Assembly: GCA_903851195.1 (NCBI GenBank)
Contig: CAINNJ010000067.1
Span: forward strand, 44,186-108,185
Reading direction: 5' to 3'
DNA length: 64,000 nucleotides
Source of the DNA: an uncultured Acidobacteriia bacterium
Lineage (GTDB): Bacteria > Acidobacteriota > Terriglobia > Bryobacterales > Bryobacteraceae
The notes beneath the pieces were generated by a model. The model ran no database searches and had not been told where the DNA came from. It worked only from the letters and a program-made list of their open reading frames with translations. This document shows positions 16,330 through 25,537 of the stretch, in pieces (the stretch's first letter is position 1; each line of letters begins with the position of its first letter). The position numbers and the translations under genes are program-made.

Positions 16330-18861
16330 CTACTTCGCGCCCGCCCGGCCGAAAAAGCGGACCCGAACCACGAAATGCCGGCCCTCGTCCCCGAAGTAGT
16401 TCCGAAACTGCGGCGAGCCGACGACATTGTTGACCGCCCCCGGATTTCTCCGTCCGGTCACGTTGTCCGCCCCGCCGCGCAACGCAAAGCGGTAACCGCG
16501 GAATGTCACCAGGCGTTCGAGGGCCAGGTTCAGACTGAAGCTGAAAGGAAAACGCTGCGCATCCACGTCCCCGCTGACCAGCCCGTTCGATTGCTGAATG
16601 GACCACGGGAAACCTGTGCGCGCATCCACCAGCGCGGCCACCGACCACTCTTTTGCGGAACCCAGCGCGCGCGGCACATGGGAAACCGGCAGATAGGCCC
16701 AGGCCAGAAACCGGTGCGGCGCGTCCCAGGGCATCGGAACTCCCTGGGGCAGCACCTGCAACGGCACAGCGCTATTCTCATCGAGCACCGCGTTGGAATG
16801 GGCGCGCGACCAGGTGTAAGATGCCATCCACTGGTGCTGATCCGAGTAATTGTGGCGAACGGACACCTGCACCGAATCGTAGTCGTCCCGCCGCAGATTC
16901 GCCAGCCGGTAAGTCCCCGCGGCGGCGCCGTTCGGCAAGGGCAAAAGCGACGGGGGAGCGTCCGGATCGAGGGTATTCAGAAAATCGAAGCCGCTGGAAC
17001 TGCGCCGGCGCAGGAACCGGAGACTTCCATAAAGGCGTTCGCCGAGTTCCCGGTCGGCGCTCAACGTCCAGTTCACCGCCCGCGGCAACCGCAGCTTTGA
17101 CGTTGCCGGCTCGAATGTCGTGAGCGCGGGCGGTCCCGACGGGACGCCGCGGGAGTCGAACGAAACCGTGCTGGCCACCTGATCCAGCACCCTCCCGAAC
17201 GGATCCAGCGTCACCGCGTCGCGCGTTACCGCGTAGCCCGCCGCCAGACGCGTCCGTTCGTCGCGGAAGGGCGCCCACGAGACCGCCACCCGCGGGGACC
17301 AGCCCTGGTTGCGGACAAGACGGTCCCAATCCTGGCGGAATCCGGCGTCGATCCGGATCCGCCTGGCGATTCTCCACGTGTCGAGCACCCACAAGGCAAA
17401 CTCCGTGTCGTTCACGTGAAAAGCGCCGGAACCCGAGAAGGTGGTTCGCGACAAAATCCAGCCTCCGGGCCCGATCAGGTCGTATCCGGTTCGGCGGTTA
17501 TTGCCGGTATAGCCCAGGAAATCGAGATCCGTCCCCGCTTCGATCTGGTGTGTTCCGGCGCGGGCGAACTGCGGGAAATAGACGTGGGCCATGGCCTGAT
17601 CGCGCGACGCGCGCTGATCGGAGGTGACAAAGTAGTTCCCGCTCCGGCCTTCCGGAGAGAACACGTAGAACTCCTGCCCCTGCGGAGTCTGCGCGCGCCG
17701 GAACTCGTTGTGCGCGTAGCCGGTTTCCGCCAGCCAGCCGCCCCCCGGAAAGAACTGATCTTTGACGCTGGCAAAGTATTCCCGCGAGCGCACGGTCTGG
17801 GTGGTCGGGATCGGGTCGAGGGGTCCCAGCCCCACACGGTCCTTGTTCGAAACGTTCGCCAGGAAGTCCGCGAACAGGATGTGACGGGGCGTCAGGTTCA
17901 CCTGGGTGTGCAGCAGGTTGCTACCCGTCCAGCTGCTGCGTGTATTCTGGCCGGCCGGCAAACCGGTAATCAGTGCGTTGTTGTACTCGGATTCGAAGGT
18001 GTCGGCGAACCACGCACGTCCCCGCCGGATCGGTCCCGAAACGCCGAACCGCGGGTACCAGTTGCCGAGACGAACACCTTGCCGGATATCGATTCCGGGA
18101 ATGAAATTTGTCGCCGTGTAGCGGAAGTCGTCCGTGCCGCTCTGTGTCGAGATCGCCATCGCCCCCGCCGATCCCTTTCCGAACTCGGGCGAGTAGCGGC
18201 CGGAGGAATATTCCAGGGAGCGAATCCCTTCCACCGCCAGCGAGGTCTGAAACTGCCCGGTCAGCGGGTCGGAAAGATTGAACCCGTTCAGCAGGTATTG
18301 CACCTGCTCCTCGGACGCCCCGTTCTGGTGCAGCATGCCTCGCGAGTCCTGCAGAACGCCGGGCATGAGTTTCATGGAGTTCCGCAGATTCTGGCTGTTG
18401 GCATAGGCCAGATCGTTGATCGCCGTCCCGCTCAAGCGCTCCGCGTTGCGGGTGCTCGCAAGATCCACCGGGGAAGAAGGTTCCTCCACGTTCACCGATT
18501 GAAAAACCTCCCGGACGTGATTCAGCGTCAGCCTGAGTTCCAGAGCGCCCCCGAGATGAACCGACTGCGCTTTCAACTCGTGGAAACCCTCGCGCGCCAC
18601 CCCGATCGTGTAATCGCCGGCCGGTAAGAGGAGCGAAAACGCTCCGGCGGGGTCGGTCAGCGCCTGCCACCGGCGTGCGTTCGGGGATCCGTCCACCGGC
18701 CGCAGCACCACCTGCCTCAGCACCACCTGCGCCTGGGCCACCGGGGCATCGTTTTCATCCCGCACGAGCCCGCTCAGGGGCATATCGGAAGCGCTCGCGG
18801 CCGTGAACAGGCTCAGCAAAAGGATGGCCGGGGCGAGGAGATGGCGGGTGTTGAGAAACAC
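16330..18861 (-). CDS. TonB-dependent receptor-like protein with carboxypeptidase-regulatory domain
   Basis: 843 residues, shorter than the other receptors here. It has a signal peptide, an N-terminal regulatory-like beta domain (LSGLVRDENDAPVAQAQ), a plug region (QYLLNGFNLSDPLTG, STQSGTDDF) and an outer-membrane barrel whose last strand contains FVVRVRFFGR. The start at 18861 is GTG without a good ribosome-binding site, so the exact N terminus is uncertain. Upstream lies a sequence resembling the end of a cobalamin riboswitch, but on the opposite strand. Ligand unknown. Confidence 0.82.
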   Translation of the reverse strand: MFLNTRHLLAPAILLLSLFTAASASDMPLSGLVRDENDAPVAQAQVVLRQVVLRPVDGSPNARRWQALTDPAGAFSLLLPAGDYTIGVAREGFHELKAQSVHLGGALELRLTLNHVREVFQSVNVEEPSSPVDLASTRNAERLSGTAINDLAYANSQNLRNSMKLMPGVLQDSRGMLHQNGASEEQVQYLLNGFNLSDPLTGQFQTSLAVEGIRSLEYSSGRYSPEFGKGSAGAMAISTQSGTDDFRYTATNFIPGIDIRQGVRLGNWYPRFGVSGPIRRGRAWFADTFESEYNNALITGLPAGQNTRSSWTGSNLLHTQVNLTPRHILFADFLANVSNKDRVGLGPLDPIPTTQTVRSREYFASVKDQFFPGGGWLAETGYAHNEFRRAQTPQGQEFYVFSPEGRSGNYFVTSDQRASRDQAMAHVYFPQFARAGTHQIEAGTDLDFLGYTGNNRRTGYDLIGPGGWILSRTTFSGSGAFHVNDTEFALWVLDTWRIARRIRIDAGFRQDWDRLVRNQGWSPRVAVSWAPFRDERTRLAAGYAVTRDAVTLDPFGRVLDQVASTVSFDSRGVPSGPPALTTFEPATSKLRLPRAVNWTLSADRELGERLYGSLRFLRRRSSSGFDFLNTLDPDAPPSLLPLPNGAAAGTYRLANLRRDDYDSVQVSVRHNYSDQHQWMASYTWSRAHSNAVLDENSAVPLQVLPQGVPMPWDAPHRFLAWAYLPVSHVPRALGSAKEWSVAALVDARTGFPWSIQQSNGLVSGDVDAQRFPFSFSLNLALERLVTFRGYRFALRGGADNVTGRRNPGAVNNVVGSPQFRNYFGDEGRHFVVRVRFFGRAGAK

Positions 18862-18915
18862 TCCGTTTGGCGGAGCAAAGCCCGTGCCAATGACCCGGAG
18901 TCAGGAGACAACCCT
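18858..18915 (+). ncRNA. Cobalamin-riboswitch-like 3' fragment
   Basis: On the plus strand the block from 18890 to 18909 reads ATGACCCGGAGTCAGGAGAC, very close to the conserved 3' end of cobalamin riboswitches. A small hairpin (CTCCG-TTTGG-CGGAG, 18861-18875) just before it could stand for the preceding stem. The conserved 5' half is not seen; that stretch is coding on the minus strand for the receptor signal peptide. The element therefore appears truncated and faces away from the receptor gene. A covariance search is needed. Confidence 0.35.
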
Positions 18916-18975
18916 GTGCTCTCTCACGCTTCCGCCGGGGCGGGGTGTATGACGCCGTACTTCGCGGGCGACGGC

Positions 18976-19725
18976 CTAACGGACGAGCGTGATACCGCCG
19001 TCCACGGCGAGGATAGATCCGGTAATGTAGGCAGCCTCATCGGAGACCAGAAACGCCACGGCGCGCGCGATATCGGCGGGGCTCCCCAGGCGGCCCAGAG
19101 GCAACTTCGCGCCTTCTTCCCGGATCTGCTCTTCGGTTGCGAAGCTGCGCTCGCCGGGAGTATCCGTCCAGCCCGGCTCAATCGCGTTCACGCGGATACC
19201 GTGCGGCGCCAGTTCCAGCGCCCAGGTGCGCGTCATCTGGTTCACCGCCGCCTTCGCCCCGTTATAGGGAGACGAATTGACGTACGGAATGTGCGCCAGC
19301 ACGGAACTGATGGAGACAATGTTGCCCCGGCCGCGAGGAATCATCCGGCGCGCCGCCAGCTGGGTCATGTGAAAAACTCCCCAGAGGGTGGCGCCCCAGG
19401 TCTTTTCCACGTCGGCGATTTCGAGATCCACCAGGGGTTTGCGGACGGTGAGCGCGGCGTTGTTGACCAGAATGTCCGGCGCGCCGAAGCGGCGTTCGGC
19501 TTCCTGAAAAAAGCCTTCCACCTCACTCCGGATGGCGACATCCGCCTTTGCGAAAAAACACTCGGAACCGCATTGCCGGACCGCCTGTTCGGTCTCCGCG
19601 CCGTCGTTGAGATCGCAGATGGCAACCCGGGCGCCGCGACGGGCGAGCTCGACGGCGATTTCGCGCCCGATGCCACGCGCGCCGCCGCTGAGAAGGGCGA
19701 CCTGGTCCCGCAGGGGAAGGGTCAC
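18976..19725 (-). CDS. SDR-family oxidoreductase
   Basis: A classical short-chain dehydrogenase of 249 residues. The cofactor motif SGGARGIG, the NNAA motif, the catalytic YNGAK (Tyr/Lys) and the C-terminal ITGSILAVDGG are present. The glycine motif is unusual in starting SGG rather than TGG. The GTG at 19725 gives the usual ten residues before the motif; a GTG at 19761 is possible. No clear ribosome-binding site decides between them. It follows the cytochrome oxidase subunit gene at short distance on the same strand. Substrate unknown. Confidence 0.85.
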   Translation of the reverse strand: MTLPLRDQVALLSGGARGIGREIAVELARRGARVAICDLNDGAETEQAVRQCGSECFFAKADVAIRSEVEGFFQEAERRFGAPDILVNNAALTVRKPLVDLEIADVEKTWGATLWGVFHMTQLAARRMIPRGRGNIVSISSVLAHIPYVNSSPYNGAKAAVNQMTRTWALELAPHGIRVNAIEPGWTDTPGERSFATEEQIREEGAKLPLGRLGSPADIARAVAFLVSDEAAYITGSILAVDGGITLVR

Positions 19726-19787
19726 GGGAAAATCATCCGGGATATGGTCGAAAGTTGCCACATTATGGGAAATTTCCGGCGGATTCC

Positions 19788-20564
19788 TCAGCGTTGCGTT
19801 TCCTGCGCCCGTTTCCAGGCCGCATAATCGTTGGGATCCATTGCCAGCAGCACGCCGCGCATCTGACTGTGACCCAGGCCACAAAGCTCGGCGCAGGCGA
19901 TTTCGTACGTTCCTGGACGGTCCACCCGGATATTCAGGGGAATTTCCATTCCCGGCACGATATCCTGCTTGGTTCGCAGTTCCCGCACGAAGAAGTCGTG
20001 AATCACGTCGCGCGAATGCAGAAGCAGCAGGACTTCCCGCCCGGCGGGGATCCGCAAAGTCGCGGAAACGATGTCGTCGCGGCCCGCTTTGTCGTCCGGA
20101 TCGATGCCGAACGGATTTCCCCCCGCGTCGCTGATGAACTTCGGGCCGGTGACACCGAACTTTCCGTCGGGCCCGGTGTAGCGGAAATGCCACGCGAACT
20201 GATGCGCGTACACTTCAATAGTCTCTTTTTCCGGGGCGGTGACGGCCACTTTCGCCCAGCTTCTCGATCCGGTAATCGACAGCGTGAGGAACAGAACGAC
20301 CGCGAGCGCGGTCCAGGACGCTTCCAGCCGGAAATGTCCGTTTGAGCGCGATCCCGGCGAGTTCGTGCGCTTTCTCAAAACCGACCAGGCGAGAAGAAGC
20401 TGAAGGGCAATAAAGAGGAGACCCGAGATCCAGAGTGTCCGGAGAAACTGCCGGTCAAAGGCGAGAGCGTCGGGCGTGACCGCGAGGGGAAACCAGACGG
20501 GACGGATAACGAAGAGGGCACAACTGGCGAGGGTGAGGAGAATCAGGATCAGGCCGGGCAGCAA
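19788..20564 (-). CDS. coxB: Cytochrome c oxidase subunit II-like protein (CuA)
   Basis: 258 residues. Two membrane helices (about 3-22 or 42-65, and 85-105) precede a periplasmic cupredoxin domain. The CuA ligands are intact: the first His in VIHDFF, then CAELCGLGHSQM with both Cys, the Glu, His and Met. The preceding aromatic motif is HQFAWHFRY. It would accept electrons from cytochrome c for a haem-copper oxidase. No coxA, coxC or assembly gene is in the window, so it is an orphan here. The start is a TTG at 20564 with no clear ribosome-binding site, so the N terminus is uncertain. Confidence 0.85.
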   Translation of the reverse strand: MLPGLILILLTLASCALFVIRPVWFPLAVTPDALAFDRQFLRTLWISGLLFIALQLLLAWSVLRKRTNSPGSRSNGHFRLEASWTALAVVLFLTLSITGSRSWAKVAVTAPEKETIEVYAHQFAWHFRYTGPDGKFGVTGPKFISDAGGNPFGIDPDDKAGRDDIVSATLRIPAGREVLLLLHSRDVIHDFFVRELRTKQDIVPGMEIPLNIRVDRPGTYEIACAELCGLGHSQMRGVLLAMDPNDYAAWKRAQETQR

Positions 20565-20651
20565 ACTTGAGTATATTCGCCCCGGGGAAATCTGCGGTCC
20601 GGCTGGCGGAATACGGCGCGCTGAGCGCCGATCCCGCCCCGGCTGGAATGC

Positions 20652-21164
20652 TTACGCCGGTTCGGGAAACAGGAAACCGGACTTGGAGAGGGACTTCTGC
20701 ATCAGACCGATCGCGTCGGCCTCAGAGATGTTTCTCGCCTGAGAGACCTCTGAAATCAACATAGTGCGCGCACGATCGAGCATTTTCTTTTCGCGGAACG
20801 ACAAAGGCTTTTCCGCCTGTAGCCGAACGAGTTGTTTGAAAACTTCCGCGATCTGAAGAAGACTGCCGGTGAGCATCTTCTCGCTGTTAATTTTGAACCG
20901 AATCTTCCAGTCCTGCAGATTCTCGACCCCGGATCCGGCAAGGTATGCCAGGACGCGGGCAACATCAGTGTTTTTCGAGAGTTTGCGCAGGCCGATAGTC
21001 TCGGCGTTCGAGAAAGGAACCATGACCGTCATGCTCGAACAAAAGAGCCGAAGGAGATAAAATTTCTCCGGCCTCTGCTCGAAATAACGGGTGCTGATAT
21101 TTTCGATAGTCCCGACACCCTGGTTGGGATATACGACTTTTTCACCGACTGCGAAGGTCATCAT
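20652..21164 (-). CDS. carD: CarD-family transcriptional regulator
   Basis: 170 residues. An N-terminal RNA-polymerase-interacting domain (FAVGEKVVYPNQGVGTIENI, VMVPFSNAETIGLR) and a helical C-terminal DNA-binding region match CarD/CdnL, which binds the RNA polymerase beta subunit and stabilises open promoter complexes, notably at rRNA promoters. The ATG at 21164 has GGGAGG eight bases upstream; the longer frame from 21188 contains that site and is rejected. A strong promoter lies about 60 bases upstream. Confidence 0.93.
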   Translation of the reverse strand: MMTFAVGEKVVYPNQGVGTIENISTRYFEQRPEKFYLLRLFCSSMTVMVPFSNAETIGLRKLSKNTDVARVLAYLAGSGVENLQDWKIRFKINSEKMLTGSLLQIAEVFKQLVRLQAEKPLSFREKKMLDRARTMLISEVSQARNISEADAIGLMQKSLSKSGFLFPEPA

Positions 21165-21227
21165 ACGTTGAGCCTCCCACCTGACCACCGTGTGAATTAA
21201 TTGAAATTTAACTTCAACGAGCCACTC

Positions 21228-21257
21228 ATCATAGGCTCAACCATTTTTTTTTGTCAA
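21228..21257 (-). promoter_or_regulatory. Sigma70-like promoter of carD
   Basis: On the minus strand a perfect TTGACA (21257-21252), an 18-base spacer holding an A tract, and TATGAT (21233-21228). This is the best consensus promoter seen in the window. The predicted leader to the carD start is about 57 bases. Confidence 0.65.
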
Positions 21258-21450
21258 GTGGTGATTGCAAATTCATGATTCTTTGACCCTTGAGTGTTAT
21301 ACCCTGGAAGCGGGACCGCCGGGAAGCCAGGCTGTACTTTCGATAGGGTCCGGTCTTCTTCCTGGTGGAATCCACCTGGTGGAGGTGGCTAGTTCCCGAT
21401 CCCGCCGCAGGGGGCAGTCCACCCGAAGCCGGACAGTTCAGGGTCCGGTT

Positions 21451-21876
21451 CTACCGGTGTGGCGGGAAACTGCGCTCTTCGAGCAAAAGCCGCCGCAGGG
21501 TGCGCAAATCGTTCAGGATCCGCCTGCTGGACGTCATATGTCCGTTCAGCTTGCTGATATTGAAATGAACGAGCTGCAAAGCTTCCACCCGGCGCGACGC
21601 CCCGGCGCTCCTCGCCACGTCCAGATCGGTTTCCACCTCAGATAAGGCTTCCTGAATGGCTTCCGACAACATCCCGACATAGTGATGGGAGCTTTCGATG
21701 TTGTCGAACGGAGTCTCGGACCGACGATCAGCCGGATATTCCGGATTCGAACGGGGGGAGTCGGGTGAGGACGGACGATTGCTATCGGGCGAACGATTAG
21801 TAGCGGACAAACGGTTGGTATCGGACAAACGGTTGGTATCGGACAAACGATTGGTATCCGACAGATGATGCGACAT
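21451..21876 (-). CDS. Hypothetical protein with N-terminal hexapeptide repeats
   Basis: 141 residues. Residues 5-34 are five tandem hexapeptides of the form LSDTNR (three exact, then LSATNR and SPDSNR), followed by a Ser/Pro-rich linker and a helical C-terminal region of about 75 residues (MLSEAIQEALSEVETDLDVA..., LVHFNISKLNGHMTSSRRIL). AGGAGA six bases before the ATG supports translation. The C-terminal part looks like a small helical bundle. No family is recognised. It lies upstream of carD on the same strand but has its own possible promoter. Confidence 0.6.
   Translation of the reverse strand: MSHHLSDTNRLSDTNRLSDTNRLSATNRSPDSNRPSSPDSPRSNPEYPADRRSETPFDNIESSHHYVGMLSEAIQEALSEVETDLDVARSAGASRRVEALQLVHFNISKLNGHMTSSRRILNDLRTLRRLLLEERSFPPHR
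21775..21864 (-). repeat. 18-bp tandem repeats inside hypothetical gene
   Basis: Five in-frame 18-base units, the central ones nearly identical at DNA level, encode the LSDTNR hexapeptides. Near-identity of the units suggests recent slippage or expansion. Confidence 0.8.
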
Positions 21877-21941
21877 CTTCGATCTCCTGTCTTCTTTCCT
21901 GAGGCGTGCCCAAGGCGACGGTCCTCAACGCCCGAACCGGA

Positions 21942-21970
21942 ATTCTAGCGCCTCCCGGTGGAAACTGCAA
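21942..21970 (-). promoter_or_regulatory. Possible promoter of the hexapeptide-repeat gene
   Basis: On the minus strand TTGCAG (21970-21965), a 17-base spacer and TAGAAT (21947-21942), about 65 bases upstream of the start codon. The -35 box matches poorly. The rest of the gap (21877-22135) between this gene and the divergent receptor shows no other clear signal. Confidence 0.35.
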
Positions 21971-22135
21971 ACGGGCGTTCGCGCACCGGTGTCTATGGAA
22001 AGCCATACAGCTTCTATGGGCCTTCACCGAACGGGTCCCGCGAGCCGCCATTCACACAAGCGTAATCCATTCATTTCGAACATGTTACCGGGATTACCCA
22101 AATGGCGTTGAAAGTGCCTGTAACAAAATATACCT

Positions 22136-25100
22136 ATGAGTCTTTACCCTCGTATTACCAAAAGGGGATTTGCGGCGCTACTGCTGCTTTCCTCCTTTTC
22201 GACCGCATTTGGCCAGACGACCGACGGGACGATCGTCGGGTCCGTATTGGATAGTTCGAGCGCGGCCGTCACCAACGCCACCGTGCAGGTTGAAAACGTT
22301 TCGACCGGCGTCAAAGCGTCCACCACAAGCGACAGCGCCGGCGCCTATCGACTGGCGAATCTGGCGGTTGGCACCTACAAACTCACCGCGACGGCGACGG
22401 GTTTTGCGCCGCGTCAGGTGGACGGGATCGCCGTATCCCTGAATGTCACCAGCACGATCAATGTCACTCTGCAGGTCGGCAGCGTCAGCACCAGTGTGGA
22501 AGTAACCACGGCTGCCGCGGCGATCGACACCACGACGGCCCAGCTCAGCAACACGTACACGGCCAGGCTGGCCTCGGATCTTCCGGTTTCCGCCAACTCG
22601 GCAGGCGGTATTCTCAATCTTTCCCTGCTCGGCTCCGGCGTCGCGAGCGGCGGCGGTGTCGGTGTCGGCACTGGCCCGTCCGTGGGTGGCCAGCGCCCCC
22701 GCAACAACAGCTTTACGATTGAAGGCGTCGACAACAACCGCAAGGATGTCACGGGCCCGATCGTTCGCCCCCCGAACGATGCGGTCGCGGAGTTCACGCT
22801 CCTGCAGAACCAGTTCAGCGCCGAATTTGGCCATTCCTCGGGCGGTCAGTTCAACACCGTGATTCGCAGCGGCGGCAATCAGATCCATGGCGGCATCTGG
22901 GAGTATCTCCAGAACAAGAACCTGAACGCGTACGATCAGTCGTTTGCGCGCCAGTACATCGGCTCCACTCTGCCCGCGCAGCCGCGCTTCGACCAGAACC
23001 GGCTCGGCGCCATGATCGGCGGTCCGGTGAAAAAGAACAAGCTGTTCTATTTCGGTACGTATGAGTACCAGCCGTTGGGACAGGCAAGTTCGCCGTCTTC
23101 CGCCAGCTACTCGCCGACTGCGGACGGTTACGCCAAACTGGCCACGATCTCGACTGTCAATCCGACCAACCTCGGCATCCTGAAGCAGTATGCCGCGCCG
23201 GCTCCGGTGCAGGCAGCGGGAAAGGCGGGAACGACGACGGTCGCGGGTGTCTCGATCCCGATCGGCGTCCTGCCCATCTCGGCCCCGAACTTCCAGAACG
23301 TGTACCGCTGGCTGGTCTCGGTCGACTATAACCTTTCCGACAAGGACCAGATGCACGCGCGTTATCTGGACCAGAAGACTTCCACCATCGATACTTCGGC
23401 CAACCTGCCGATCTTCTTCACGCCGCGTCCGCTGACCGGCCACCTGGCGTCGTTCTCGGAATTCCACAATTTCACGCCCTCGATCGTGAATGAATTCCGG
23501 GCGGCCTATAACCGTTACAACGACAACATCGTGGTGCCGGACTTCAAGTACCCCGGTCTCGACGTGTTCCCGAATATCGGAATCAACAACGACCTCAATC
23601 TCGGCATCGGGCCCGACGGCAACGCGCCGCAGGGAACTATCCAGAGCACCTACCAACTGGTCGACAACCTGAGCTGGGTCAAGGGCCGTCATGAATTCAA
23701 GTTCGGCTTCGACGGACGTGACCTGATCGCGGCCAGCACGTTCATTCAGCGCGTGCGCGGCGATTACGAATACTCCACGCTCGATCTGTTCCTGCGCGAC
23801 CAATGGCCGGATCAGCTGGCGGAACGCAACGTCGGCGGCAAACCGTACTCCGGGAATCAGACCGCGTACTACGGCTTCGCCAATGACAACTGGAAGATGA
23901 CGCGCAATCTGACCGTCAACCTGGGCGTCCGGTATGAGTTCAACGGCGTCGCGCAGTCCATGCGGGATTTCGCTCTGAACGCTTTCGCCAGCACGCCGGG
24001 CGTGCTCACTTTCGCCACGCCGAAATCGCAGAAGACCAACTTCGCGCCGCGCATTGGCTTCGCTTATTCGCCCGGCGACAGCGGCAGCACCTCCATCCGA
24101 GGCGGCTTCGGAATTGCCTACGACCAGATTTTCGACAACGTCGGCACCAACGCCCGTCCTCCGCAGGCGACCGCTACCGTGGACGCGCCGGCCGGAAACT
24201 ATCCCAACGGCAACTTCTTGTCTACCGGCGGTATTCGTCCGGATGCCGTGCCCTCCACGCTGAACGTTACACAGGCCAAGGCAGCCTCTTCGGCGTACCT
24301 GCCCGACCAGAAACTCGGCTACGCCATCACCTGGAATCTCGGGATCCAGCACGTTTTCCACAAGGACTACACCTTTGAGACCCGCTATCTGGGCACGCGC
24401 GGCGTTCACCTGCTGTTCCAGAACCAGATCAACCGCCAGCCGCTGATCTCCCCGACCAACAGCCTGCCGCTGTTCTATTCGCAGCCCTCGGCCGCGACCC
24501 TGAACGGCCTGGCCCTGACGCTCGCGCAACTACAGGCAAACGCCAGCACGCGCAATAACCTCTTCGCGTCTTCGGGCTACACCAGCACCATCACTGGATA
24601 CCTGCCGATCGGCAATTCCAGCTACGAAGGTCTGGCCACCGAACTGACGCGCCGGTTCTCCGAACACCTGCTGTTCAAGGGTTCGTACACCTGGAGCCAT
24701 CTGATCGACGACAGCACGGCGGAAGTCAATTCCACGACTCTGTCTCCGCGGCGTCCGCAGGACTTCCAGAACATCAAGGCAGAACGCGCCTCCTCCGCTC
24801 TGGACCGCCGTCAGCGCTTTACGTTGACCTGGCTCTATGAAGTGCCGTGGTTCAGCAAAGGCGGCAACTGGATGGCGAAAAATCTGCTCGGCAACTGGCA
24901 GGTCGCCGGTGTGTACTCTTACGAAACTCCCGAGTGGGGCACGCCGCAGAGCGCCACCGACAGCAACCTGAACGGCGATTCGGCGGGCGATCGTGTGATC
25001 CTCAATCCGAATGGCGCGAAAGGCACCAGCAGCGATGTGACCGCGCTCTTCAACTCCGCCGGCGCCACCGTCGGTTACCTGGTCAACGACCCCAACGCGC

Positions 25101-25420
25101 AGTTCATCCGCGCGCGAGCGGGTCTCTACGCCAATTCGGGACGCAATATTCTGCCCACCCGACCCATCGACAACATCGACTTCACGCTCATTAAGAACTT
25201 CTCGTTCAAAGAGCGCGCGAAGCTCGAATTCCGGGCCGATTTCTTCAACGGCCTGAACCACGCTCAGTTTACTCCGGGCGCGGTGAACAACGTCAACGCC
25301 ACCAGCCGAGCCGGCGTAACCAACTACCTGACGCCGGGCAATGCGCTGTTTGGCCAGTTCGATCAGGTCTACAGCAGCAACCCCCGCAACATTCAGCTGG
25401 GCGCCAAAGTCACCTTCTGA
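22136..25420 (+). CDS. Oar-like TonB-dependent receptor with carboxypeptidase-regulatory domain
   Basis: 1094 residues. Signal peptide (cleavage near AFGQ), N-terminal regulatory-like beta domain (GTIVGSVLDSSSAAVTNA), a plug (NNSFTIEGVDNNRKDVTG, NTVIRSGGNQIHGG) and a long barrel ending QLGAKVTF with terminal Phe. It is similar in build to the receptor at 10.4-13.7 kb. No clear ribosome-binding site precedes the ATG, so the start could differ slightly. It is followed by a strong terminator and then two secreted proteins with the same kind of regulatory domain. Confidence 0.88.
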   Translation: MSLYPRITKRGFAALLLLSSFSTAFGQTTDGTIVGSVLDSSSAAVTNATVQVENVSTGVKASTTSDSAGAYRLANLAVGTYKLTATATGFAPRQVDGIAVSLNVTSTINVTLQVGSVSTSVEVTTAAAAIDTTTAQLSNTYTARLASDLPVSANSAGGILNLSLLGSGVASGGGVGVGTGPSVGGQRPRNNSFTIEGVDNNRKDVTGPIVRPPNDAVAEFTLLQNQFSAEFGHSSGGQFNTVIRSGGNQIHGGIWEYLQNKNLNAYDQSFARQYIGSTLPAQPRFDQNRLGAMIGGPVKKNKLFYFGTYEYQPLGQASSPSSASYSPTADGYAKLATISTVNPTNLGILKQYAAPAPVQAAGKAGTTTVAGVSIPIGVLPISAPNFQNVYRWLVSVDYNLSDKDQMHARYLDQKTSTIDTSANLPIFFTPRPLTGHLASFSEFHNFTPSIVNEFRAAYNRYNDNIVVPDFKYPGLDVFPNIGINNDLNLGIGPDGNAPQGTIQSTYQLVDNLSWVKGRHEFKFGFDGRDLIAASTFIQRVRGDYEYSTLDLFLRDQWPDQLAERNVGGKPYSGNQTAYYGFANDNWKMTRNLTVNLGVRYEFNGVAQSMRDFALNAFASTPGVLTFATPKSQKTNFAPRIGFAYSPGDSGSTSIRGGFGIAYDQIFDNVGTNARPPQATATVDAPAGNYPNGNFLSTGGIRPDAVPSTLNVTQAKAASSAYLPDQKLGYAITWNLGIQHVFHKDYTFETRYLGTRGVHLLFQNQINRQPLISPTNSLPLFYSQPSAATLNGLALTLAQLQANASTRNNLFASSGYTSTITGYLPIGNSSYEGLATELTRRFSEHLLFKGSYTWSHLIDDSTAEVNSTTLSPRRPQDFQNIKAERASSALDRRQRFTLTWLYEVPWFSKGGNWMAKNLLGNWQVAGVYSYETPEWGTPQSATDSNLNGDSAGDRVILNPNGAKGTSSDVTALFNSAGATVGYLVNDPNAQFIRARAGLYANSGRNILPTRPIDNIDFTLIKNFSFKERAKLEFRADFFNGLNHAQFTPGAVNNVNATSRAGVTNYLTPGNALFGQFDQVYSSNPRNIQLGAKVTF

Positions 25421-25450
25421 TTGGCGCACCTGTTGTAATGTAAGTCCCTT

Positions 25451-25495
25451 AGCCGGGTTCCGAAGAACACTTCTTCGGAACCCGGCTTTGCTTTT
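25451..25495 (+). terminator. Rho-independent terminator after receptor gene
   Basis: A perfect 17-base stem (25451-25467 with 25471-25487), three-base loop CAC, followed by TTGCTTTTT. It begins 30 bases past the receptor stop codon. Confidence 0.88.
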
Positions 25496-25537
25496 TCGGG
25501 GATCAAGTTGCTTTTTTGGGCCTATACTCGAAAAGAA

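Noticed and set aside
21775..21864. Tandem repeats considered as a CRISPR array.
   Set aside because: Units are contiguous, in frame and without spacers; they encode a hexapeptide repeat.
22108..22134. TTGAAA and TATACC before the receptor start at 22136.
   Set aside because: The spacer is only 15 bases, and the predicted transcript would begin after the start codon.
22178..24529. A 783-codon minus-strand open frame opposite the second large receptor.
   Set aside because: Same reason: composition is that of an antisense frame and no domain is seen.
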